Source of the DNA: an uncultured Anaerolineae bacterium
GTDB taxonomy: Bacteria; Chloroflexota; Anaerolineae; Aggregatilineales; Phototrophicaceae
Length of the DNA: 64,000 nucleotides
Direction: 5' to 3'
NCBI GenBank assembly: GCA_934216615.1
Contig: CAKQCB010000009.1
Location: 62,001 to 126,000 of the forward strand
The notes below the pieces were generated by a model. The model worked only from the letters and a program-made list of their open reading frames with translations, was not told the DNA's origin and did no database searches. A program made the position numbers and the translations under genes. Every line of letters begins with the position of its first letter. The stretch's first letter is position 1. Positions 1 to 7,335 of the stretch are shown here, in pieces.

Positions 1-2
1 AT

Positions 3-329
3 ATGTATGTGACATTGATTGGCGCGGCCATTTCAGGCGCGTGTTGGACAGCGGCCGCATCCGTCGGTTTGTTCGCCTACTTTGTAGAACGTATTCCATC
101 CGAAGAAATGGCTTCTTGTTCGGTAGCGTATAACCAGATTATCGGGCTGGCGCTTTTCATCGCCCCATTGATTGGCAGTGTACTGACAGCGATGAATATC
201 CCGCTTGTGATGATCATGTTTATTGGCGGGGCTTTACGGTTTGTCGCGTATCCGTTGATCTTTCCTGAATCTATGCGTTTTGCTAAGAAACCGAAAATTT
301 CACCCGAGCCTGTAAGTATCTCGCGCTAA
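3..329 (+). CDS. MFS-type transporter, C-terminal fragment (5' end outside window)
   Basis: The open frame runs in from the left edge, so the first methionine here is probably internal. About 108 residues remain. They form three hydrophobic stretches, roughly residues 3-25, 45-66 and 68-86, separated by a short polar loop. A charged tail rich in Lys and Pro follows and ends in SISR. This is the look of the last helices of a major facilitator superfamily permease. The substrate cannot be told from this piece. The stop codon overlaps the end of the convergent gene on the other strand by about 4 bases, leaving no room for a separate terminator. MFS membership is an inference from hydropathy only. 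Confidence 0.5.
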   Translation: MYVTLIGAAISGACWTAAASVGLFAYFVERIPSEEMASCSVAYNQIIGLALFIAPLIGSVLTAMNIPLVMIMFIGGALRFVAYPLIFPESMRFAKKPKISPEPVSISR

Positions 330-982
330 GCATCTTCCTCAGTCGCTTCTGGAGTGACTTCTGGTGTCAGCTCAGGGGTGACGTTCAAGTTGGGTGGTAG
401 CGTCGCGCGCGAATCTGCCTCTCGAACCAATGATGTAGCAGACGGTGTAAACGACGGTTCAAGCGTGACTGTCGGCAGCGGGGTTGGGGTTGTGCTAGGG
501 GTCAGCGTCGGGTTCATGGGCGAGATCACACTTTCGTGCATGTAGGCGAGTTCTCTCCGTCGGGTTTCGGGGTTGCTGTCGATGGTGTACCATTCACTTC
601 CCGCATCACGCCCTAGAACACAAACAACAGCGCCTTGAGAATACCCCGTAAGCACTGCGCCTTCAGGCTGTGAACGCACAACTGCATTCGGCACAATCAC
701 GCGGAAATCTTGACATTCAGGGATGGGTGTAGCGCTTGGGAATGGTGTCAGGGCTTGGGTGGCAAATGGGGTGAAGCGAATGGCTGTTGCAGAGCTAACC
801 ATGATGGCGCGCTCGGTCGATTCTTGTACGCCTAATCCACCTGTGCGTACAAAGGTTTGCGCCCCTTGGATCAAATAATACAACCCAAAGACAATCGCTC
901 CAGCCACGATAAAAATAAGTAACACTGGCGGTTCTGATTTTCGGCGTGAAGGGCCACGCCCTCCGCGTTTACCTAACCCCAT
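326..982 (-). CDS. single-span membrane protein with SH3-like domain and Pro/Thr-rich tail
   Basis: The ATG at 982 is chosen because GAAGGTG lies just upstream of it; an in-frame ATG at 1009 has no ribosome binding site. A basic N-terminus (GKRGGRGPSRRK) precedes one transmembrane helix (VLLIFIVAGAIVFGLYYLI), so the bulk should be outside the cell. The middle part, from ECQDFRVIVPNAVVRSQP to the YTIDS region, resembles a bacterial SH3-like domain of the 'VRSQPEGAVLTGYSQG' kind. The tail is a low-complexity Thr/Pro linker, typical of Chloroflexota envelope proteins. The role may be binding to the cell wall, but no catalytic motif is visible. Confidence 0.7.
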   Translation of the reverse strand: MGLGKRGGRGPSRRKSEPPVLLIFIVAGAIVFGLYYLIQGAQTFVRTGGLGVQESTERAIMVSSATAIRFTPFATQALTPFPSATPIPECQDFRVIVPNAVVRSQPEGAVLTGYSQGAVVCVLGRDAGSEWYTIDSNPETRRRELAYMHESVISPMNPTLTPSTTPTPLPTVTLEPSFTPSATSLVREADSRATLPPNLNVTPELTPEVTPEATEEDA

Positions 983-1085
983 ACCAACACCTTCAATGCA
1001 AACGAGCATTCACGTCTGTTTTATATCACAGTCGCGCCCATTACTATATCAGAAGCCAAAACGAAGGGTAACCGCAGAAGTTTCG

Positions 1086-1451
1086 TCAGCTATCGCGCAG
1101 CAGTTCATGCACCCGCGCGATCAAATTTTTCCAACCATTCACTTTGGTCACATAAGCCGCCGCCCCTGCATCAAACGCTTTATCACGTTCGTCAGGACTG
1201 CTTTCAAAAGCGCTCAAAATAATGATGGGAATATGCTGTGTTTGAGGGTTTGCTTTAATTGTGCGACACACATCGTAACCCGACATATCCGGCAGGTTGA
1301 CGTCACAAATAATCAACGCAGGTAGTTTTTCAAAAGCATGTTTAATTCCGCTGGTACCGTTCGCGGCAAACCGTGTCTCCAGAGCTTCCCGCTTTAATAA
1401 CGACCGTAGTAAATTTTGTACTAGATCGTCGTCATCGATGATTAAAATCAT
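1086..1451 (-). CDS. stand-alone response regulator receiver (CheY-like)
   Basis: The 121-residue protein is a single receiver domain with no output domain. An acidic cluster at residues 6-9 (DDDD), the phospho-acceptor Asp50 in IICDVNLPDMSG, Ser80 in IIILSAF and Lys103 in VTKVN are all in the canonical places, so it should be phosphorylatable. No kinase lies next to it; the nearest one in the window is some 36 kb away. Like other single-domain regulators it presumably works by protein contacts. The upstream region to 1610 is AT-rich and shared with the end of icd. Confidence 0.9.
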   Translation of the reverse strand: MILIIDDDDLVQNLLRSLLKREALETRFAANGTSGIKHAFEKLPALIICDVNLPDMSGYDVCRTIKANPQTQHIPIIILSAFESSPDERDKAFDAGAAAYVTKVNGWKNLIARVHELLRDS

Positions 1452-1540
1452 ATTCTTTAAACTTAACTAAAAAAAGGTATCAAAATTGTAACATAAATAA
1501 ACCCGATGGATATAGCAAGACCTTCCCCCTAAAAACTTGA

Positions 1541-1590
1541 GGTTTAAAGAAAATAAAAACAGGCGACACTTTGAATCGAGAGTGTCGCCT
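1541..1590 (-). terminator. Rho-independent terminator of icd
   Basis: A 10-bp perfect inverted repeat, AGGCGACACT (1561-1570) and AGTGTCGCCT (1581-1590), lies 20 bp past the icd stop. On the minus strand it is followed by a T-rich run (the complement of the A-rich stretch at 1546-1560). Confidence 0.85.
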
Positions 1591-1610
1591 GTTCTCACTA
1601 GATTGAGAGG

Positions 1611-2858
1611 TTATTCCATATTGTTGATGATGGCGGTAGCAAATTCGCTTGTGCGAACTTCGGTCGCGCCTTGCATTTGACGGGCAAAGTCATACGTCAC
1701 GACTTTTTGTTCCAACGTCTTTTCGTATGCCTTAGTAATCATCTCAGCAGCTTCGAACCAACCGAGATGTTCGAGCATCATCACACCGCTGAACAACAAG
1801 GAACCCGGGTTCACCTTATCCAAGTTGGTGTACTTGGGTGCAGTGCCGTGTGTCGCTTCGAACAAGGCGATTTCGTCGCTGATGTTCGCGCCCGGCGCAA
1901 TCCCCACACCACCGACTTCGGCGGCGATGGCGTCGCTCAAATAGTCGCCGTTCAAGTTGGGGGTTGCCAACACATCAAACTCGCTAGGACGCAGAAGCAT
2001 CTTTTGGAAGCTGATGTCTGCGATCACATCTTGAATCAAAATCTTTCCTTCGGGCACTTTCCCGCCATGATTGGCTTCGACATCTGCCCAAGAGATGGTT
2101 TGTTCGGGGAATTCTTCAGCGGCAACTTCATAGCCCCACTTCATGAACGCGCCTTCTGTAAACTTCTGAATGTTGCCTTTGTGCACCAGCGTGACGCTCT
2201 TGCGCTTGCGGTCAATGGCATACTGGATTGCGGCGCGCACCAAACGCTTTGTCCCAAAAGCGCTGATGGGCTTAATGCCGATGCCCGAACCTTCAAAGAA
2301 GGTCGCGCCTAATTCTTCACGAAGGAAACGCGCCAGTTTTTCGTTTTCAGGGGAACCTGCTTCGTATTCGATCCCTGCGTAGACATCTTCGGTATTTTCA
2401 CGGAAGATCACGACATCGACTTCTTGAGGGTTCTTCAGCGGGCTAGGCACGCCGTTATACCAACGCACAGGGCGCACACAGCTGTACAAGTCTAACACTT
2501 GGCGCAAGGTCACGTTTAAGCTACGGAAGCCTTCGCCCACAGGGGTGGTCAGCGGGCCTTTAATCCCCACTTTAAATTCACGTAATGCCTCAAAGGTTTC
2601 TTCAGGCATATAATTCCCGTCGTAAATTCCCGCAGCTTTTTCCCCGGTGTAAACTTCCATCCAAGAAATTTTACGATCCCCACCGTAGGCTTTTTCAACT
2701 GCAGCGTCCCAAATCCGTTTGCTGGCGGTCATGATGTCATAACCGATGCCATCCCCTTCAATGAAGAGCAGAATCGGATGATCAGGAACATTCAGCTTGC
2801 CATCCTGAACGGTAATTTTTTCACCAACGGATGGCACGACGATCTTTTCATACGCCAT
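1611..2858 (-). CDS. icd: isocitrate dehydrogenase, NADP-dependent
   Basis: This TCA-cycle enzyme oxidatively decarboxylates isocitrate to 2-oxoglutarate. The sequence is collinear with E. coli Icd: [10 protein letters not shown] near the N-terminus, the substrate loop [13 protein letters not shown] (Ser and Arg ligands), the KGPLTTPVG segment, [12 protein letters not shown] with the metal-binding Asp, and HGTAPKY. The Lys-Tyr of that last motif and the Tyr of VVTYDF match the 2'-phosphate contacts of NADP-dependent enzymes. The ATG at 2858 is preferred because TTAGGAG lies about 10 bases upstream; the upstream in-frame start at 2894 would add an unconserved [12 protein letters not shown]. 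The gene is monocistronic, with its own promoter candidate and terminator. Confidence 0.96.
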   Translation of the reverse strand: MAYEKIVVPSVGEKITVQDGKLNVPDHPILLFIEGDGIGYDIMTASKRIWDAAVEKAYGGDRKISWMEVYTGEKAAGIYDGNYMPEETFEALREFKVGIKGPLTTPVGEGFRSLNVTLRQVLDLYSCVRPVRWYNGVPSPLKNPQEVDVVIFRENTEDVYAGIEYEAGSPENEKLARFLREELGATFFEGSGIGIKPISAFGTKRLVRAAIQYAIDRKRKSVTLVHKGNIQKFTEGAFMKWGYEVAAEEFPEQTISWADVEANHGGKVPEGKILIQDVIADISFQKMLLRPSEFDVLATPNLNGDYLSDAIAAEVGGVGIAPGANISDEIALFEATHGTAPKYTNLDKVNPGSLLFSGVMMLEHLGWFEAAEMITKAYEKTLEQKVVTYDFARQMQGATEVRTSEFATAIINNME

Positions 2859-2906
2859 AATCAAAAATCTCCTAAAACAAATGTTGAAAAACAATTCTCA
2901 TCACGA

Positions 2907-2951
2907 AGTATAACATTAGGCAAACATCTCTGCGAAGGTTCGAGACTTCGC
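2907..2951 (-). promoter_or_regulatory. putative icd promoter with upstream dyad
   Basis: On the minus strand an extended -10 (TG-T-TATACT, hexamer at 2912-2907) lies about 50 bases before the icd ATG. A 6-bp dyad GCGAAG/CTTCGC (2932-2937 and 2946-2951) sits just upstream, where a -35 would be, and could bind a regulator. No good -35 hexamer is present. Confidence 0.4.
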
Positions 2952-2969
2952 TAAATAATTTTGTTTTCG

Positions 2970-2978
2970 TGCTACACT
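2970..2978 (+). promoter_or_regulatory. putative extended -10 promoter for the gene at 3018
   Basis: TG-C-TACACT, 40 bases before the ATG at 3018. The -35 region is poor. It is divergent from the icd promoter candidate, leaving about 60 bp between the two -10 elements. Confidence 0.35.
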
Positions 2979-3017
2979 CAAAGTATGTAGCTATCCACTC
3001 AAAATGAGGCATCAAAG

Positions 3018-4319
3018 ATGTTTGACTCGCCAATTATAGAAGTCATCATCGGGCTTATCTTTGTCTTCAGCTTGATGAGTATCATTATCACCCAACTCAA
3101 TACTGTGAGCACCAGCCTCTTAAATACTCGCTCAAAACACCTAAAACGCGGGATTGAAGAAATGATCACGGACCCTGTGGTGCAGGCGAAGTTCATGGCG
3201 CACCCACTCATCCGCATGATCCCACCGGAAATTACACCCAATGACACGATTTCGGCTCAAACAGCCGTGGCGGCCACCCAATCCGAACCGCTTAAGCTCA
3301 CGGCAATCCCAAAGGAATTATTCACACAAACCCTCTTAGATATTCTTTCTGCCAATGCTTCAAACAATATCTACTCAGGTTTAAATGAACTGATCGAATA
3401 CAACCTCAAAGGCTCAGAAAAAGCCCAAATGCGCGAACTGTCACGTCAGTTGCAGAACTCTGGCATTGGAATTGATGAGTTCCGCGCAGAAATCAACCAG
3501 CTTGCAGACCCGATGGATCGTCAAAAATTAAATGCGGCGCTGAGCCGTGTAGACTCGATTCGTAAAGAAATCAATGCCGACAACGAAAAGAGTAAGCTCA
3601 TCCCCTTATTGGCTGGCGTGCGTCAAATACAAGACAATACCTTCCGCTATGCGATGGAAACCTTACTGTCGAGCGCTCAAAATGTGGATGATGCGCGTTT
3701 CAAGATTGATTTTTGGTTCACCACACGCATGACAGAGCTTTCCGATAGCTACAAACGCAATATTCAATATCTCTCTTTTGGGCTAGGCCTACTCTTAACA
3801 CTGATGTTGAACATTGACGCGCTACACCTCGCCCGCAGTTTTTGGGACGATCCTTCTGTGCGCACGGCGATCAATACAGCGGCGATCACCACAATTTCTG
3901 ACGGTACTTTACAACAAAACACCAATACCGCTGGCAGTACACAAACATCGAATGAAACGTTAGAGCAACCTCAAGCGGAGTCTACCCAAGAGCCTAGCGC
4001 AAGTGGCAACCTCGGCAATTTAGCCACGATGTCAGTGGATGTTCAACGTAGTATTGATAACCTGCTGGCGCTTCGCCTGCCGATTGGTTGGGAATTTACC
4101 ATTGTCGAAGAAGGGTGCACCGCAGATGAAGCAGGACTCGTTTCGCCTCGCTGTGATGACAAGCGGAACGCATGGAATTTCCTGCCGGGCAATAATCCTA
4201 GCTGGCTCACACTTTTGATTGTGAAATTCATTGGGTGGGGAATTACCGCCGTCGCCATTTCACAAGGTGCCCCCTTCTGGTTCGACCTCTTAAATCGTTT
4301 AGCACGCGGCGGTAATTAA
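3018..4319 (+). CDS. uncharacterised three-helix membrane protein
   Basis: The 433-residue protein opens with a hydrophobic helix (EVIIGLIFVFSLMSIIITQ) followed by a segment on an amphipathic helix (NTRSKHLKRGIEEMI). A long, mostly helical soluble region rich in Gln, Asn and Leu runs to about residue 240. A second membrane helix follows (IQYLSFGLGLLLTLMLNI), then a Ser/Thr/Gln-rich loop. A third helix near the C-terminus (WLTLLIVKFIGWGITAVAI) leads into the motif GAPFWFDLLNRL. That final motif recurs in conserved hypothetical membrane proteins of several phyla, from memory. No enzyme motif is visible, so the function is unknown. The gene stands alone between icd and the phosphohexomutase, which converges on it. 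Confidence 0.75.
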   Translation: MFDSPIIEVIIGLIFVFSLMSIIITQLNTVSTSLLNTRSKHLKRGIEEMITDPVVQAKFMAHPLIRMIPPEITPNDTISAQTAVAATQSEPLKLTAIPKELFTQTLLDILSANASNNIYSGLNELIEYNLKGSEKAQMRELSRQLQNSGIGIDEFRAEINQLADPMDRQKLNAALSRVDSIRKEINADNEKSKLIPLLAGVRQIQDNTFRYAMETLLSSAQNVDDARFKIDFWFTTRMTELSDSYKRNIQYLSFGLGLLLTLMLNIDALHLARSFWDDPSVRTAINTAAITTISDGTLQQNTNTAGSTQTSNETLEQPQAESTQEPSASGNLGNLATMSVDVQRSIDNLLALRLPIGWEFTIVEEGCTADEAGLVSPRCDDKRNAWNFLPGNNPSWLTLLIVKFIGWGITAVAISQGAPFWFDLLNRLARGGN

Positions 4320-4336
4320 CGTCAAATTGAACGGCT

Positions 4337-5791
4337 TTAGGAATGAATGGGCGATGTTTCTTTGATGAGATCGCCCATTTGTTGCCCGACTTGTAACATG
4401 GCTTTCACTGCCTCACGGCTGTGACCTTCAGCATAAATCCGCAAGACGGGTTCTGTCCCGCTCGGACGGATCAAAAGCCAACTTCCATCATTTAAATAAA
4501 ACTTGATGCCGTCCAACGTATCGACACGCTGGATAGTTTCGCCCGCAATCGCGGATGGCGCATGATCTAAAATGACCTGTACCATCTCATTTTTAGGACG
4601 TTGTACGCTCAAACGCGCATCAATGCGTTCGTAAACGGCGGGGCCAAACTGGGTCTGCATCTCTTGAATCACTTCATGGAGGGGAGTGCCTGCATGAGCC
4701 AACACTTCCAAGAGCAATAATCCCATTAAAATGCCATCCCCTTCAGGGATATGCCCTTTAATGCTGATGCCGCCGCTTTCCTCACCGCCAATTAACACAT
4801 CGTTCTGGGTCATTAAGTCGCCAATGTGATTAAAGCCTACGGGCGTTTCATGGACTTTAAGCCCATGTTTTGCGGCAATCGCATCGATCATGAGCGTCGT
4901 CGATACGGTCTTGACGACTTCCCCGCGCAAACCCTTCACTTCAACAAGGTGTCTGAGCGCCAGCGCCATAATCTGATGCGGGTCTACAAACGTTCCGTTG
5001 GCATCCATCGCGCCAATACGATCCGCATCGCCATCGGTCGCCAGGCCGATCTGCGCATGTTCACGCTGGATCGCGGCGGCCAGTTCGGTCAAGTGGCGTT
5101 CTATCGGTTCAGGATGAATCCCACCAAAGCCCGGGTTGAGCTGTCCGCGAATTTCGGTGACACGGCTCCGTGTGCGAGATAAAATGCTCGTAAAAGCACC
5201 GCGTCCCGCGCCCCACATCGAATCGGCCACAATCCGCAGTTCACCTTCAGAGATTTTGTCGAGGTCAATCAATGTGCTGAGGTGTTCATAATATGCCCAT
5301 GAGGGATCAAACCGCTGAATCAAACCACTTTGAACCGCTTGCTCATAATCCATTTTGGCAGGCTGAATCTGCTTCGCTTGCAGTTCTGCTAAACGCGCTT
5401 CCACCGCATGACATTCTTTTGCGGGTGCACTTCCGCCATGTCGCGACTTTAATTTGAACCCGTTATAACGAGGCGGATTGTGACTTGCCGTGATCACGAC
5501 GCCGAGGTTAGCACCTTTTGCCTTCACGTTATATGAAATTGCAGGGGTTGGAGCATCAGTTCGGGTCAACCAACTGGTGATGCCATTTGCGGCAAATACG
5601 CGGGCTGTTTCTGTGGCAAAACGGTCGGATAAAAAGCGCGTGTCATATCCAATGACCGCTTGAGGAGGGGCATCGCCCGTGTGTTCGCTCAGTAGAACTT
5701 CCGCCACTGCTTGCGATACAAGACGAACATTTTCAAAGGTGAACGTGTCGGCAATCACCGCACGCCAACCGTCAGTTCCAAATTTAATCAT
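4337..5791 (-). CDS. phosphoglucomutase/phosphomannomutase family (alpha-D-phosphohexomutase)
   Basis: The enzyme interconverts hexose 1- and 6-phosphates through a phosphoserine. The four family signatures appear in order: the catalytic serine loop TASHNPPRYNGFK, the metal loop ATDGDADRIG, the sugar-specificity loop GGEESGGI and the phosphate loop RPSGTEPVLRIY. The GEESGG form favours glucose 1-phosphate over mannose, which is a family-level inference. Length (484 residues from the preferred start) is normal. The ATG at 5791 gives the conserved start MIKFGTDGWRAVI; the GTG at 5803 lacks a ribosome binding site. It could supply hexose 1-phosphate for the nucleotide sugars used by the glycan operon at 7.3-12 kb. 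Confidence 0.93.
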   Translation of the reverse strand: MIKFGTDGWRAVIADTFTFENVRLVSQAVAEVLLSEHTGDAPPQAVIGYDTRFLSDRFATETARVFAANGITSWLTRTDAPTPAISYNVKAKGANLGVVITASHNPPRYNGFKLKSRHGGSAPAKECHAVEARLAELQAKQIQPAKMDYEQAVQSGLIQRFDPSWAYYEHLSTLIDLDKISEGELRIVADSMWGAGRGAFTSILSRTRSRVTEIRGQLNPGFGGIHPEPIERHLTELAAAIQREHAQIGLATDGDADRIGAMDANGTFVDPHQIMALALRHLVEVKGLRGEVVKTVSTTLMIDAIAAKHGLKVHETPVGFNHIGDLMTQNDVLIGGEESGGISIKGHIPEGDGILMGLLLLEVLAHAGTPLHEVIQEMQTQFGPAVYERIDARLSVQRPKNEMVQVILDHAPSAIAGETIQRVDTLDGIKFYLNDGSWLLIRPSGTEPVLRIYAEGHSREAVKAMLQVGQQMGDLIKETSPIHS

Positions 5792-5820
5792 GCAAATATC
5801 CACTTACTGAGCATCATGCG

Positions 5821-5857
5821 TTATAAGAACGAGAAGGGACACTCTTGAAGTGTCCCT
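5821..5857 (-). terminator. terminator of the dehydrogenase-like gene
   Basis: A 9-bp stem (5835-5843 with 5849-5857, loop CTTGA) reads into TCTCGTTCTTATAA on the minus strand, about 50 bases after the stop at 5907. On the plus strand there is no T-run. Confidence 0.7.
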
Positions 5858-5906
5858 CTTAAAAACAAGATTCTACTATGTTGGACGGTGATAAAATATC
5901 CTGAGA

Positions 5907-6947
5907 TCAGGACACCCCAGCGCCTAACTTGGTGGTTGCCATAATTTCATCAATGCGTTCAGCGGTGATTTCAAGCTCATTCAGAATGCTGTACGGCAGT
6001 TGATGTTTCTTCACGTATTCCGGCAAGCTCTTGATCGTGTCTTTAATTCGTTCAGGGTCTAAAGCATTGAGGCGAATCCCTGCAGATTCGAGCGTGGTAC
6101 GGATCGGCGTTACGTCTTGTCCATGAAGCATAGAGGCGACCAAAATCCCCGGCCCCACTAAGTCCGAATACGGATACGGACGAGTTCCGCCATACTTGGC
6201 TTCAAAGGCATAGCCAAAGAACTGCTCACTGCCTTCTTGAGGGCGGTTATGCCCTAAGTTATTCGTGAGCTGTACTTCTAAACACAACAGGTCAAGCAAG
6301 TTGCGTAAAGATTCGACGTTGCCCTTGCCCACACCCGGCGCGATCTTAAACGCCTGCTGAGCAATCCCCGCCATGATGCCTGCTGCCCACGGCACAAACC
6401 GTGTGTCTGGCGTAGTTTGGTTACGTTCGGCGGCATAACGCCAATCCAGTAACCCTGTCACAATCGTCAATAATTCGGTGATGCCTGCCCCACGAATGGA
6501 GGTTGGCGCGGCGCGAATCACATCCCAATCGATGATTAATTTACCAACAGGGCCTGTATGCACATAATTAACAGTACCGCCGGTACGAGCGGCGACTAAA
6601 GACGTGAAAAAACCATCTTGGCTCAACGCGGTGGGGATCACCACAGAAGGCAAGTTGTTTTTCCAGCCTAAATATTTGGCGATGTCAGAGACTAAGCCCC
6701 CGCCCACACCGTAGATGACTTCAACTTCCTCTGGTAAACCAGCGGCTAAAGTATCTAAAAATTCAATGTCAACGCGGTTAGGTTCCGCTTGCACGACGAT
6801 AGGCAGTTCAAGAATAGTACTGACTGCACCCCATGCACGTTCACCTGTCAAAACAGCCGCAGGGCGTGACTCTTTAATCTGTGAAAGGTTCGTAATCTCA
6901 ATTTGAGGCAAAGCCGAGATAGTTGTCATCTTAAATGGTAGCTCCAT
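5907..6947 (-). CDS. sn-glycerol-1-phosphate dehydrogenase-like protein with altered metal site
   Basis: The fold is that of the dehydroquinate synthase / iron-alcohol dehydrogenase superfamily. The nucleotide loop YGVGGGLVSDIAKYLG (79-94) and the signatures VVIPTALSQDGF and GPVGKLIIDWDVI match archaeal EgsA and bacterial AraM. The usual Asp/His/His metal ligands appear changed: the Asp of 'AGCGD' is Glu158 in AGITELL, the His of 'GSEH' is Gln242 in GSEQFF, and the His of 'HGEQ' is Tyr260 in YSDLV. The protein may therefore be metal-free or have a different substrate. An ATG at 6929 (residue 7) with GGAG upstream is an equally good start. The gene is divergent from the sugar operon. Confidence 0.75.
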   Translation of the reverse strand: MELPFKMTTISALPQIEITNLSQIKESRPAAVLTGERAWGAVSTILELPIVVQAEPNRVDIEFLDTLAAGLPEEVEVIYGVGGGLVSDIAKYLGWKNNLPSVVIPTALSQDGFFTSLVAARTGGTVNYVHTGPVGKLIIDWDVIRAAPTSIRGAGITELLTIVTGLLDWRYAAERNQTTPDTRFVPWAAGIMAGIAQQAFKIAPGVGKGNVESLRNLLDLLCLEVQLTNNLGHNRPQEGSEQFFGYAFEAKYGGTRPYPYSDLVGPGILVASMLHGQDVTPIRTTLESAGIRLNALDPERIKDTIKSLPEYVKKHQLPYSILNELEITAERIDEIMATTKLGAGVS

Positions 6948-6990
6948 TTAGCGCTGCCAGTGAAGGAAATATAACTCTATGATAGTGCGA

Positions 6991-6996
6991 ATTATA
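6991..6996 (-). promoter_or_regulatory. putative promoter -10 for the dehydrogenase-like gene
   Basis: On the minus strand a perfect TATAAT (6996-6991) lies 44 bases upstream of the ATG at 6947. The -35 position at 17 bp spacing reads TTAGTT, which is weak. Confidence 0.5.
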
Positions 6997-7335
6997 GCGC
7001 TTTGACAAAAATCAACTAACTTTGATGTTTCTAGTTGTCATATACGCTCAGAAAAGCGGTGTTTTGTACACACTTCTCAAATATTGAATCACATTCCCGA
7101 TCATCCCCCTATATCCGAATTGATCACCCGACTCAATGTATAGTTTTGTATGCTGGTGATTATGAGGCGAGATTGACCACTCAAAACAGAGAAAACCCGC
7201 CTTCTGTCGTCATTTCATCGCTGTTATAAACACTTAGTGACAAAGATTCCAATTCGGAACTTGAAGGAATGAGAACGATAGGTCACAATTAGGGTGCTCA
7301 CATTACTACCCGTCTGACACGGGGGCGAATAAACC
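6997..7335 (+). promoter_or_regulatory. divergent intergenic region ahead of the sugar/ligase operon
   Basis: No convincing gene lies in these roughly 340 bases; the open frame at 7035-7229 has no ribosome binding site or recognisable protein. A possible promoter for the (+) operon is TTGAAG (7261-7266), 17 bp, CACAAT (7284-7289). A small hairpin, CCCGT (7309-7313) with ACGGG (7319-7323), ends inside the G-run (7321-7325) that would act as ribosome binding site for the ATG at 7336. The site could therefore be partly masked in the mRNA. Confidence 0.35.

Noticed and set aside
1671..2312. Antisense open frame of 213 codons inside icd
   Set aside because: icd is fully conserved on the other strand; the antisense frame is a by-product of its codon use.
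7002..7007. Perfect TTGACA on the plus strand
   Set aside because: The sequence 17 bp downstream (ATGTTT) is not a -10, and no gene starts within reach.
7035..7229. Open frame of 64 codons upstream of the sugar operon
   Set aside because: It has no ribosome binding site, biased composition or recognisable protein, and lies in a promoter region.
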